Part shown: piece after piece, positions 14,309 to 22,486 of the stretch
How positions within the stretch are numbered: the first letter of the stretch is position 1
How the letters are laid out: each line of letters opens with the position of its first letter
Source of the DNA: a virus
Direction: 5' to 3' (one strand)
DNA length: 36,506 nucleotides
IMG/VR virus record: IMGVR_UViG_3300042935_000354
Location: 1-36,506 of that record
Notes under the pieces: generated by a model
Database searches by the model: none
Told to the model about the DNA's origin: nothing
The model's input: only the letters and a program-made list of their open reading frames with translations
Translations under genes and position numbers: made by a program

Positions 14309-14455
14309 ATGAGAGACAAATTGTTAGCACTTTGTGAAAAACTGCTTGGGTTTTTTACCATGGCCATAGGAGGGGTAGCTATAGCCTACATGACTTTTGT
14401 TTTTGTAGGCCTGTGGGCGCACCTGCACATGTACGCACTGAGCGGGTACAAATGA
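14309..14455 (+). CDS. small membrane protein, 48 aa
   Basis: A 48-residue frame with AAGGAG five bases before ATG 14309 and an ATGA overlap with the DUF3310 gene. Residues about 14-38 (GFFTMAIGGVAIAYMTFVFV) form one long hydrophobic helix with charged ends (KLLALCEK and a short C-terminus). It is likely a single-pass membrane protein; a holin-like or membrane-anchor role is possible but unsupported. Confidence 0.65.
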   Translation: MRDKLLALCEKLLGFFTMAIGGVAIAYMTFVFVGLWAHLHMYALSGYK

Positions 14456-14670
14456 GCAAGCCAGATGTAGTTAATAAACCCCCTCACTACACTGAGCATC
14501 CGTCAGGTATTGAATGTATCCAAGTTACTGAACACATGGGATTTAACTTGGGTAACGCAATTAAATACATCTGGCGCTGTGACTTGAAGAAGGATGCCAT
14601 TGAAGACTTGAAGAAGGCTAAATGGTACATTGAACGCGAAATTGATAGACGCACAAAATCTATGTTATAG
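14452..14670 (+). CDS. DUF3310 protein
   Basis: A 72-residue protein matching DUF3310 (SaV-like) throughout: VNKPPHYTEHPSGIECIQVT, then HMGFNLGNAIKYIWRCD and KKDAIEDLKKAKWYIEREI. The family is common in phage replication and nucleotide-metabolism clusters and is often annotated as a nucleotide kinase-like protein, but the catalytic role is not established. Its place between the RNR and DNA polymerase genes fits nucleotide metabolism. ATG 14452 starts inside the stop of the small membrane gene. Confidence 0.88.
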   Translation: MSKPDVVNKPPHYTEHPSGIECIQVTEHMGFNLGNAIKYIWRCDLKKDAIEDLKKAKWYIEREIDRRTKSML

Positions 14671-14710
14671 TTGGAGCGTGTTTCATGGTGAGTCCTTGGT
14701 TGGACTTTTA

Positions 14711-14741
14711 AGCAGGGAGGGAAACTTCCCTGCTCTTTTTT
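14711..14741 (+). terminator. rho-independent terminator with GAAA loop
   Basis: AGCAGGGAGG (14711-14720) pairs with CTTCCCTGCT (14725-14734, one G-T pair) around a GAAA tetraloop, followed by CTTTTTT. It is a very stable intrinsic terminator before the polymerase gene. Confidence 0.9.
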
Positions 14742-14744
14742 AAC

Positions 14745-14758
14745 GCAGATTCGTCTGC
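14745..14758 (+). other. UUCG tetraloop hairpin in polymerase leader
   Basis: GCAGA (14745-14749), TTCG, TCTGC (14754-14758) form a small stable hairpin. It lies between the terminator and the AGGAG ribosome binding site of the DNA polymerase, and may influence terminator read-through or polymerase translation. Confidence 0.5.
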
Positions 14759-14775
14759 ATGCCTTAGGAGCAGTT

Positions 14776-16719
14776 ATGTCAGTTCTTTCAATCGACTTCG
14801 AGACCCGTAGCAGGGTCGATCTCAAGGTCCACGGCCTTGATGTTTATTCATCCTCCCCCACAACAGAAATCATTTGCCTCGCCGCGGGTTTTACCACGGA
14901 TGACATACAGGTCTGGACGCCAGATCAGGTACCGCAGTGGGTATTAGACCATGCGGCGAATGGCGGCCTAATCGCCGCATGGAATGCGTCGTTTGAGCAC
15001 CACATTTGGAACCGCGTAGGCACCCGCTTTGGGTGGCCTGAGATCCAGTGGGAGCAACTTATTGACTCCATGGCCATAGCGGCCGCAAACAACATACCCC
15101 AAGACTTGGACACGGCCGGCGCGGTCATGCAGGCTGACGTCCAAAAAGACAAGCGCGGCAAGAAGCTTATTCAACTACTGAGCAAGCCCAAGCGCGACGG
15201 CACGTTCAGCGAGGACCCAGTGCTCGTGGCCGAGATGCTTGAGTATTGCAAACGCGACGTGCAAACAGAGTTAGCTATTGTCAGTAAGTTACGAAAACTG
15301 TCACCATCCGAGCAGTCTGTTTGGGTGGTTACGCAGAAAATCAACCAACGCGGTGTTCCAGTGGACCCTGTTGAGTTGAACAACGTGATCAACTTGGTGG
15401 ACCACGAGATGGAACACATCAACGAAGAAGTTACGCGGTTGACTGACGGCATTAGTGTTTCTCAACGAGGACGATTGCTTGAGTGGTTTCATTGGAATGA
15501 TTTGACACTGCTAGATATGCAAGCTGAGACGATTGAAAAAGAAGCAAAGAAAATCCACGAAAACCCAAAGGTTAACAGGGTGCTCCAGTTGCGCTCTGAG
15601 GGGTCCAAAACGTCTGTAACTAAGTTTAACAAAATGGCCGACGTGCAGGTGGATGGGCGCATTCGTAATGGATTGGTGTATCACGGCGCCTCCACGGGCC
15701 GTTGGGCCAGTCGGGGTATCAACCTGCAGAACATCGCGCGCCCTGCGCTGTGGATGAAGGACCAAGACATTGCAGACGCGGTGCAAATTGGTCTGGAGCA
15801 CGGTGGCTACTTGGCCATGAAGGAGCGCTTTGGTGACCGCGTGATGGACGCGTGCTCGTCGATTGTGCGCAACGCCATCAAGGCGCCAGAGGGGTACACC
15901 TTTGTGGACGCTGACCTGTCGTCGATCGAGAACAGGGTGGCGTCGTGGATTGCCGGCCAGAATGACAAGGTGGAGTTGTTCCGCCAAGGTCTGGACGAGT
16001 ATAAAACGTTTGCGTCAACAAGCCTGTACAAGGTGCGCTACGAGGAAGTGACCAAGGACATGCGTCAGGTCAGCAAGTCTGCTGTGCTCGGTTGCATGTT
16101 TGGGCAGGGCGCAAAGGGCCTTGTGGCCTACGCTGAAGGCATGGGGGTGATGTTGGACTTAGGACAGGCAGAAAACGCCGTGAACGCGTACAGGCTGTCT
16201 TACGCCAAGGTGAAGAATTGTTGGTTCCTGATGGGCCAAGCGGCCATCGACGCGATAAAGGAGCCGGGGAGTGTGTTTAAAGCCGGCAAGGTGGCGCTTA
16301 AAGTGGCTAGAGGCGCCTTGTGGATGCAACTACCCAGTGGACGTTTAATTTGTTGGCAAGCCCCTGAGGTCGTTCAGGAGCACACGCCATGGGGTAAGTT
16401 GGCTGATGTGGTGTACGTCACCAGTCAGAACACTTTCACCCGCAAGTGGGGACGCAACAAACTGATTGGGTCTAGCATCTTCCAGTCCGCCGTTCAGGGA
16501 ACCGCAAGAGATTTTCTTGCCGAGGCTTCGCTTGAACTGGAGGGTAAAGGCGTGTCGGTGATTAACCTGATCCATGATGAAATTCTTTCGTTATGCCGTG
16601 TAGAAGACGCGAAACAAACTGAAGAATTGGTGATGAAGTCATTGACCACACCACCAAGTTGGGCGGGAGATTTCCCGCTTGCGGCAGAGTCTTGGATCGA
16701 CACACGCTACCGCAAATAA
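14776..16719 (+). CDS. family A DNA polymerase with 3'-5' exonuclease
   Basis: The phage replicative polymerase, 647 residues. Exonuclease: SIDFET with D7 and E9 (Exo I), AAWNASFE (Exo II, E where D is usual) and YCKRDV (Exo III). Polymerase: motif A DADLSSIENR (D380), motif B RQVSKSAVLGCMFG with R430 and K434, and motif C HDE at about 600-602. Aligning motif B to E. coli Pol I puts Leu438 at position 762, where Phe or Tyr are common in lytic phages, and Phe442 at position 766. No 5' nuclease domain is present, as in phage enzymes generally. The ribosome binding site is AGGAG before ATG 14776. It is the last + strand gene and meets the - strand virion block head-on. Confidence 0.94.
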   Translation: MSVLSIDFETRSRVDLKVHGLDVYSSSPTTEIICLAAGFTTDDIQVWTPDQVPQWVLDHAANGGLIAAWNASFEHHIWNRVGTRFGWPEIQWEQLIDSMAIAAANNIPQDLDTAGAVMQADVQKDKRGKKLIQLLSKPKRDGTFSEDPVLVAEMLEYCKRDVQTELAIVSKLRKLSPSEQSVWVVTQKINQRGVPVDPVELNNVINLVDHEMEHINEEVTRLTDGISVSQRGRLLEWFHWNDLTLLDMQAETIEKEAKKIHENPKVNRVLQLRSEGSKTSVTKFNKMADVQVDGRIRNGLVYHGASTGRWASRGINLQNIARPALWMKDQDIADAVQIGLEHGGYLAMKERFGDRVMDACSSIVRNAIKAPEGYTFVDADLSSIENRVASWIAGQNDKVELFRQGLDEYKTFASTSLYKVRYEEVTKDMRQVSKSAVLGCMFGQGAKGLVAYAEGMGVMLDLGQAENAVNAYRLSYAKVKNCWFLMGQAAIDAIKEPGSVFKAGKVALKVARGALWMQLPSGRLICWQAPEVVQEHTPWGKLADVVYVTSQNTFTRKWGRNKLIGSSIFQSAVQGTARDFLAEASLELEGKGVSVINLIHDEILSLCRVEDAKQTEELVMKSLTTPPSWAGDFPLAAESWIDTRYRK

Positions 16720-16721
16720 GT

Positions 16722-16764
16722 GCTACGGAGGGGGCAGTTTGGTAGCCGCTCTTCTCCTCCTAGC
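16722..16764. repeat. inverted repeat at the convergent junction
   Basis: GCTACGGAGG (16722-16731) and CCTCCTAGC (16756-16764) form an imperfect stem with a loop of about 24 bases, exactly between the ends of the polymerase and transglycosylase genes. No T run follows on either strand, so termination is only weakly supported. Confidence 0.35.
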
Positions 16765-19700
16765 TTATAAGTGCGTCAATCCACCCTTGGCGTAGTTCAC
16801 GCCGTACTTGGTTTTAAGCCGTGGGTCTTTCCACGATGTTTTCTCTACGTCACGGGCCAGCACCAGCGGTCCGGCCTGAATCTTTTCGGCCGCGCTGAAC
16901 ACGGGTTGCATGTCGGCCTTGTCGTAGAATTGTGAACCGCGGTATGGGTTCATGCCAATCTGGCGCCATGTGGGGTCTTTCAAGGCCTCTGCAAGCATCC
17001 TGCGGACCTCTTCGTCCTTGGTTGTCTGTTGGTTGCCCATCATCATAGCAAACGGGCCCTTGCCCGAACCCTCTTCAACCGACAAGGGGGTCAACGCTTG
17101 CTCTCTGGTTCCAAGGCCGACTCGCACGGCCTTGTTGGGATCAGACTGAAACTCCACGTCTTTTAAATGGCCTGTGTGGCCGTAGCCAATAGGCTTGCCC
17201 GCAGGGTCGTGCATTGTGTCAACGTAGGTGCCGTAGCGCTCGTACGCGGGGATGTCAAGGCGATTGCCTACGCGCATGCCCTCTGGCACTTGCAGGTTCA
17301 ACCCCAGAATGCCCTTGTCGGCTTTGTTCTTGTCCAGTGCAGACACGATGTCAATGTTTGAGTGCGCGGCAGGCACCTCAGTCAACGGGCGAATTGGCCT
17401 GCGCTCGTTCATAATGCGCAGGTAGTCGGCCTGTGATATTTTGCCTGTCATGTACGCTTCAAGCGCTTGGGCCAGTTGAGGGTCTTGCTGTTGCTTGAAC
17501 GGCTTTGCGTTGGCCTTGCGCCACGCTTCAACCTTTTCAGGTGTTAGCTTGAGAATGTCGTACGCTGACTCAGCAAGTCGCGTCAAACCGCCCACCTTGC
17601 CACCCTTGTCGTAGTGTTGTACACCAGTCAGGCCACCCTCTGCAAACGCACTGGACTGCAGATCTTTAATCCACTCTTCAGTGATCAACTGACGTGGGTA
17701 CACGCGCTCTGAAGAACCTGTAGGCTTATAGCCCAGAGTGTGCTCAAAGTAGCCGGGTTGTTTAAGTTCACCAGACTTCTTAGGCATTGTGTTGCCGGTG
17801 TCTGCACGCCATTGCTTTTGAAAGTCACGCAAAGACAATTCAGACGGCACGGGTTGATAAGTTACATTGAGGTCTTCGCCGTGTAACATCCAAGGGTACG
17901 CTCTATTCAAGTCAGCGCGTGGAAGGGGTTCTACTTCACCAGACAGTTTGAACGCACGAGGCCCCATGGCAAATGAAGGAGCCCCTTGTGTAAGGGGATC
18001 ACGCATTTCATCCAGTATGTTTTGATAATCAAAAATTTGTTTTTTAGTTCTGCCTAAACCTTCAGCGCCAAATGCGTGGTTTGCAATCGCTTTACGCGTG
18101 TCAAACGTGTCGCCGTATTTTTTAAGAAGGTCTTGATCAAGAACGTTAAAGTCAGAAATAGGGTCAAACTTTTGTTTAGCGATGCCTGTGTTCAAACCGC
18201 CTGTTTGCATGTACTGGTTAATTTCAGCCACGCGTTCAGGCGAGTATTTGTGCAGGTTTTTGTTGTGCTGTTTTAAAAGCTCATCGTACACAATCTGATT
18301 AGATTGGTGCATATTCTCTGAACCAATCAGTGGTGCAAAGATCTGGCGCTCTGTTCCGCCGTAACGAGGGTCTTTAGCCAAATTGGCAATGCCTGTTGCG
18401 GTGGCTTTTTGACCAGAGCCCCATGCACGATTAGCGTATTCCGGACGCGCCAAAGAGTTGGCACTAAAGCTGGTGCCACCAACACCTGCCATACGATCTG
18501 ATTGTGTTGGCACAAAGTACTGACCAAGATAGTTCTGCGCCCAGTCGGACAGTTTGCCTACCTTTTGACTACCGAGTTGCCACGCCGCTTTACCTGCGCC
18601 GGCACGACCGCCGGACTGGAAGTGTTCAACGGCGGGTAGACCGCCGTCGGACTTTTTTATTGCACCACCCTCTTTATATTTGACTGGTTCGCCTGTCGGT
18701 TGCAACACAGACTTGGTTTGGTCTTCTGTTTTGAACATGTCATACAAATACTGAAGCCCTGCGCCAGCCGCGCTTGTTGCGGCCCCAAGCAGTTTTGCTT
18801 TGGGGTTAGATGAAAACGTAGCACCCGCGCCCGCGGCGCTTAGGCCGGCCAAAGCGGCACCGCCATAGTCACCTTGTGCGGCGCGCTGAGACATGTCATT
18901 TGCTTGCGCGGCGGCCATACCACCTGCAAGGGTGTTGGCCATACGACCACCGGTGGTACCAAAGTTAACCGGCTTATTTGCAACAGGTAAACCGCCTGTG
19001 GGGGCAGGTGAAGGAACGGGAGGAGGCAAAATTTTTGAGCCACTGCCAACCGTATTAGGAAGCGCAATAAGTGAATCAGGGCCAGAAGGTGCCATGTTAG
19101 GAAACATGGACTGTGCTTTTTTAAGTCTTGCGCGTGCGGCAGGCTCTTCAGCACCAGCGGCCGCTTGACTAGGTTGTGCAAATAGCGGTTGTGCTAACAA
19201 AGGGTCGTGTTGGTTTGCAATCCAAGAGTCTTTACCTGAACCAAACACAACAGGTTTACTTACGTTAGCTTGCGCTTGTGACTGTGTTTCTTTTGCAAAT
19301 TTATCTAAAGCAAGCTGAAGTTTCATTTGGTCCGTGCGCTTTTTGCTCATCGGTTTGTCAGGACCAAATGCGTACCCTGCCATAGCACCGGCACCAGCCA
19401 TTCCAACGTCAGAGATGTCACGCTGACGACCAAAACCTTGTGCAGGTGCTGTGGTGCCTGCAAGGCCCGTAATATCTAACGGCTCAACATCTTCTAGTTC
19501 AATGTTGAATTTGCTTTTAGCCTCTGGTGCGGGAGGATTTTTAACAACTGAAGTAGTTGGGGTGGCCATACCTGCGTATCCTTTAACTTTCTGAATGTGA
19601 TTTAGCGCGGCAGGGCTTGCCTGACCATTTTTAAAATACGCGCTGTTAGGGCCGTCGTGGTAAGCAATCAACGCCTTGTCCACATCACCCTCGTATTTAT

Positions 19701-19965
19701 CAAGCATCATTTTCATATACTTGACGCCGCCACGAATGTTTTCTGCTTCGTTAAAGCGATTAACACCCATGTCTTTGGCGGCCGCTTTACCAAGCATCAT
19801 CACACCAGTGGGTCCTGTCTTAGACTTTTTGCTTTGGTCAAAACTACTTTCTTGCATGGCCATGCCATACGCTAACTCTGCAGGCACGCCTTGAGCCTTT
19901 GCTTCCGCAATCACGCGCTGTGCTGTCGCGCGTTGTTTGGGGCTGAGTGATTCAAGCCCGGTCAT
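16765..19965 (-). CDS. large virion/ejection protein with N-terminal lytic transglycosylase
   Basis: A 1066-residue protein. Residues about 10-130 form an SLT-type transglycosylase: the catalytic Glu in MAMQESSFDQS (E39), GPTGVMML in place of the GLMQ turn, and a late helix with ALIAYHDGP. It would cut peptidoglycan during DNA entry. The middle is Ala/Gly/Pro-rich and mostly disordered. The last ~190 residues (GKPIGYGHTGHLKDVEFQSD, then GMNPYRGSQFYDKADMQPV and GPLVLARDV) form a conserved-looking module that I recall from other large phage proteins without assigned function. Gly-rich motifs such as FAEGGL and YAKGGL recur. It is the last gene of the ejection block and starts on the upstream stop (TAATG). 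Confidence 0.8.
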   Translation of the reverse strand: MTGLESLSPKQRATAQRVIAEAKAQGVPAELAYGMAMQESSFDQSKKSKTGPTGVMMLGKAAAKDMGVNRFNEAENIRGGVKYMKMMLDKYEGDVDKALIAYHDGPNSAYFKNGQASPAALNHIQKVKGYAGMATPTTSVVKNPPAPEAKSKFNIELEDVEPLDITGLAGTTAPAQGFGRQRDISDVGMAGAGAMAGYAFGPDKPMSKKRTDQMKLQLALDKFAKETQSQAQANVSKPVVFGSGKDSWIANQHDPLLAQPLFAQPSQAAAGAEEPAARARLKKAQSMFPNMAPSGPDSLIALPNTVGSGSKILPPPVPSPAPTGGLPVANKPVNFGTTGGRMANTLAGGMAAAQANDMSQRAAQGDYGGAALAGLSAAGAGATFSSNPKAKLLGAATSAAGAGLQYLYDMFKTEDQTKSVLQPTGEPVKYKEGGAIKKSDGGLPAVEHFQSGGRAGAGKAAWQLGSQKVGKLSDWAQNYLGQYFVPTQSDRMAGVGGTSFSANSLARPEYANRAWGSGQKATATGIANLAKDPRYGGTERQIFAPLIGSENMHQSNQIVYDELLKQHNKNLHKYSPERVAEINQYMQTGGLNTGIAKQKFDPISDFNVLDQDLLKKYGDTFDTRKAIANHAFGAEGLGRTKKQIFDYQNILDEMRDPLTQGAPSFAMGPRAFKLSGEVEPLPRADLNRAYPWMLHGEDLNVTYQPVPSELSLRDFQKQWRADTGNTMPKKSGELKQPGYFEHTLGYKPTGSSERVYPRQLITEEWIKDLQSSAFAEGGLTGVQHYDKGGKVGGLTRLAESAYDILKLTPEKVEAWRKANAKPFKQQQDPQLAQALEAYMTGKISQADYLRIMNERRPIRPLTEVPAAHSNIDIVSALDKNKADKGILGLNLQVPEGMRVGNRLDIPAYERYGTYVDTMHDPAGKPIGYGHTGHLKDVEFQSDPNKAVRVGLGTREQALTPLSVEEGSGKGPFAMMMGNQQTTKDEEVRRMLAEALKDPTWRQIGMNPYRGSQFYDKADMQPVFSAAEKIQAGPLVLARDVEKTSWKDPRLKTKYGVNYAKGGLTHL

Positions 19966-21644
19966 TATTTATCCCCGGGATATTTAGCGTCATTGATACC
20001 AAATGTTTTAGCAGAACGGTAAAATTGATTGCGTTGCATGTCGGCCAACTCTTTACTGGATTTATACTGGCTCCAAGACATTCCGGCGCCCTTCATTTCA
20101 GCCCACAAACGATCTTGGTCCATTTTGTTGCGCGCTTCAAGCTCTGTCGCTTTGGCCATACGCATCAAGTTAGCAGGGGACATGCGGTTGACGTCACCCA
20201 CAGCAGTAGAGATCAAATCACGTTCGCTGTTTGAAACAGCGCCTTGGCCGTCAAACACTTTTCTTGTGTAGGCAAGTTTCAAACCTTCTACGTCTTTGGC
20301 CACACGAATGTACGCGTCCATGACCTCTGGTTTTTTTGCATTGGGGTCCATCTTAACAACCGCCTCAGTAAAACCGGGAGCGTTAACTGTTCCAAGTTGA
20401 CCGACCTGAATACCCCGGTCGATCAAACCAAAGAATGCAGACTGCGCACCACCACCTGCAAGCTTACCTAGCAGGCTATTGGCTGTGCGAATATCTTTTT
20501 GCATGCTCTGTGCAGTCAAGGCGTTGGTTTTGGCTTCTTTAACGTCCAAAGAGTGTTGCTTCTGTTCTTCCGCGTAGGTTTTTGCAACCTCTTCTGCCTC
20601 TCGCGCGGCGGCGGCAATTGGAATGGCTTCCCTTTGTTTTTGTAATTCTATGCCTTCTTTAGAGCTTGGAGATAGAAGTCCTGCTTGCGTAGGCACCGCA
20701 GGAGCCATTGCAGGCGCGGCTGGAGAGATAGCCGCAGTGGGAGCCCTTGCGGGTGCCGCAGGGGTCACAGCGGCCGTCGGGGCCGCCACAGGAGCAGGAG
20801 CAGGGGCCGTAGGAGGCGTTGTGCCCAACGCGGCACCAACAGCACCAAACGGCGTTTGCTGTCCTGTTCCACCAACACCACGTACATCGTGAGGTGTGAA
20901 AGCACTAGCACCCGCAACATTAAGTGCCAACATTTGGTTCCATGTTGGTGAGCCTTCTTGAACACCGGCGGCCCTTAAACGACGCATTATGTCGTCTTGT
21001 TTAGTCAAAGCAAAGTATTGTTTTTGTGCTTCAGCGCGCGTTGATGGGTCTGCATACATCTGCTGTAGCATCGCCATTTGTGTTGGTGTGATGTTAGACG
21101 GTCTTGCTGGAGCAGGAGCCGCACCGGCTTGAGGTGTAGGTGCCGCGCCATCTTGCGGTGCAGGAGCCGCACCACCGGCTTGAGGAGCAGGCGCCATACC
21201 GGCTTGAGGAGCGCTTGGCAGTGGGGGCAGTCCTTGATCTGCGCGCATAGCATTTGTAAAGTTAAGCTGGTTTTGAGCCGCTAGGTCTTGAGCCTGCTTG
21301 ATGCGGGCCTCTTCAGTGTTAAGCTGTGCCAGACCCACGCGCATGTCAAAGAGTTCTTTCTCTTTGTTGCGTTGGTTTGTGCCAAAAGATTGCAGGTTCT
21401 GAGCAAACGTGCCGGGTGCTCCAGCGGATACAGCGGCGCGTTCCATAATTGGACCCCAACCAGAAGCGGCCTCTTCACGCTGTTGAATCATTTGCATCAA
21501 ACGATTGCGAATCTCGTTACTGTCTGCTGGGTTTAAGGACACACCTTTTTGACCGGCAAGCGAAAGGCCGCCAGTCTTAGGCATCGTTGCCTTAATTTGC
21601 GGATCGACAGCCTCCAAGCCGCCTGTTGTATCTTCAAGAGCCAT
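19965..21644 (-). CDS. probable internal virion/ejection protein
   Basis: 559 residues, no firm family. The N-terminal ~120 residues are helical and charged (EIRNRLMQMIQQREEAASGW). Two Pro/Ala-rich linkers (about 140-185 and 275-325, with repeats such as APQAG and APAAP) separate it from a helical C-terminal part (KTYAEEQKQHSLDVKEAKTN, then FDGQGAVSNSERDLISTAVG). Gene order, size and helix content fit an internal core protein ejected with the DNA. AAGGAA precedes its ATG. Function is inferred mainly from position. Confidence 0.65.
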   Translation of the reverse strand: MALEDTTGGLEAVDPQIKATMPKTGGLSLAGQKGVSLNPADSNEIRNRLMQMIQQREEAASGWGPIMERAAVSAGAPGTFAQNLQSFGTNQRNKEKELFDMRVGLAQLNTEEARIKQAQDLAAQNQLNFTNAMRADQGLPPLPSAPQAGMAPAPQAGGAAPAPQDGAAPTPQAGAAPAPARPSNITPTQMAMLQQMYADPSTRAEAQKQYFALTKQDDIMRRLRAAGVQEGSPTWNQMLALNVAGASAFTPHDVRGVGGTGQQTPFGAVGAALGTTPPTAPAPAPVAAPTAAVTPAAPARAPTAAISPAAPAMAPAVPTQAGLLSPSSKEGIELQKQREAIPIAAAAREAEEVAKTYAEEQKQHSLDVKEAKTNALTAQSMQKDIRTANSLLGKLAGGGAQSAFFGLIDRGIQVGQLGTVNAPGFTEAVVKMDPNAKKPEVMDAYIRVAKDVEGLKLAYTRKVFDGQGAVSNSERDLISTAVGDVNRMSPANLMRMAKATELEARNKMDQDRLWAEMKGAGMSWSQYKSSKELADMQRNQFYRSAKTFGINDAKYPGDK

Positions 21645-21655
21645 ATGTGTATTCC

Positions 21656-22486
21656 TTAATCTCTTGCTTCTTCGTAATTGGTTCGGTCGTTAGTCAGATT
21701 GCCGTTCTCATCAACAAACTGTGTGCCAGACGTGCCCAAAATTTTATCTAACCAGCTAAGACCGGTGTTGCCACTGCTAATTTTATCCCAAGCCGCGCCG
21801 CCTGAATACGCGGCATTCAAGCCTTTTAACAAATTCTCATACTGACTGCCTTGGGTAGTTTCAGTGGCTGTTCTGTCTGCAGATGGGCCCATGGCGTTAA
21901 TGATGTCGCTGTACTTAGACAGGGCAGGCAAGCCACCCATCATCTCTTGGGTGGCGGTGTTTAGTGCAGTGGTCCCATACTGGGACCCCACGTTACCCAA
22001 AACGCTACCCGCTTGAATAGACTGACCCATTGCGTCCATTAGGGCTTTGTTTTGTTGTTCGTTCAATGAGGTCAACGCGCCTGCACGCGCGGTTTCAGTT
22101 GCGGTTTGGCCTCGTAAAGAGTTGTAGTTGCCGGTACCAATTCCGCCAGCACCAACTTGAGAAGTAATCTGCGGCAGGAGCTGGTCCAATCTAGCGTTCT
22201 GAGACGCAAACAGGGCACCCAATGGCGTGGAGGTATCAGGGCCCCCGGTAGACAAGAACGGGTTCAGGTTGGCGTTTTGGGCTGTTTGCAGGCCACTGAT
22301 TGCCGTCGTGAAAGGGTTAGCTGTCTGGCTGTTAAGATTGCTTACTAAACCAGAGGCAACTGTTTTGCTTGGGTCTGTGGCCGCACCATAAACTGTGGGG
22401 GCCGCGGTGTTAATAGCTTGTTGCGCGGTGCTGAACCACGAGGGCAGTGACGTCGTGGTTGTTTTGCTTGTGTCAAAAACGCTCAT
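21656..22486 (-). CDS. probable internal virion protein, 276 aa
   Basis: A Ser/Thr/Ala/Asn-rich protein with helices such as ALFASQNARLDQLLPQITSQ and ALTSLNEQQNKALMDAMGQS, and a Gly-rich turn between. The C-terminus is acidic and Asn-rich (FVDENGNLTNDRTNYEEARD). Small virion proteins at this place, next to larger ejected proteins, are common in podovirus-like phages. It starts TAATG on the previous gene with AAAGGA upstream. Role not established. Confidence 0.65.
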   Translation of the reverse strand: MSVFDTSKTTTTSLPSWFSTAQQAINTAAPTVYGAATDPSKTVASGLVSNLNSQTANPFTTAISGLQTAQNANLNPFLSTGGPDTSTPLGALFASQNARLDQLLPQITSQVGAGGIGTGNYNSLRGQTATETARAGALTSLNEQQNKALMDAMGQSIQAGSVLGNVGSQYGTTALNTATQEMMGGLPALSKYSDIINAMGPSADRTATETTQGSQYENLLKGLNAAYSGGAAWDKISSGNTGLSWLDKILGTSGTQFVDENGNLTNDRTNYEEARD

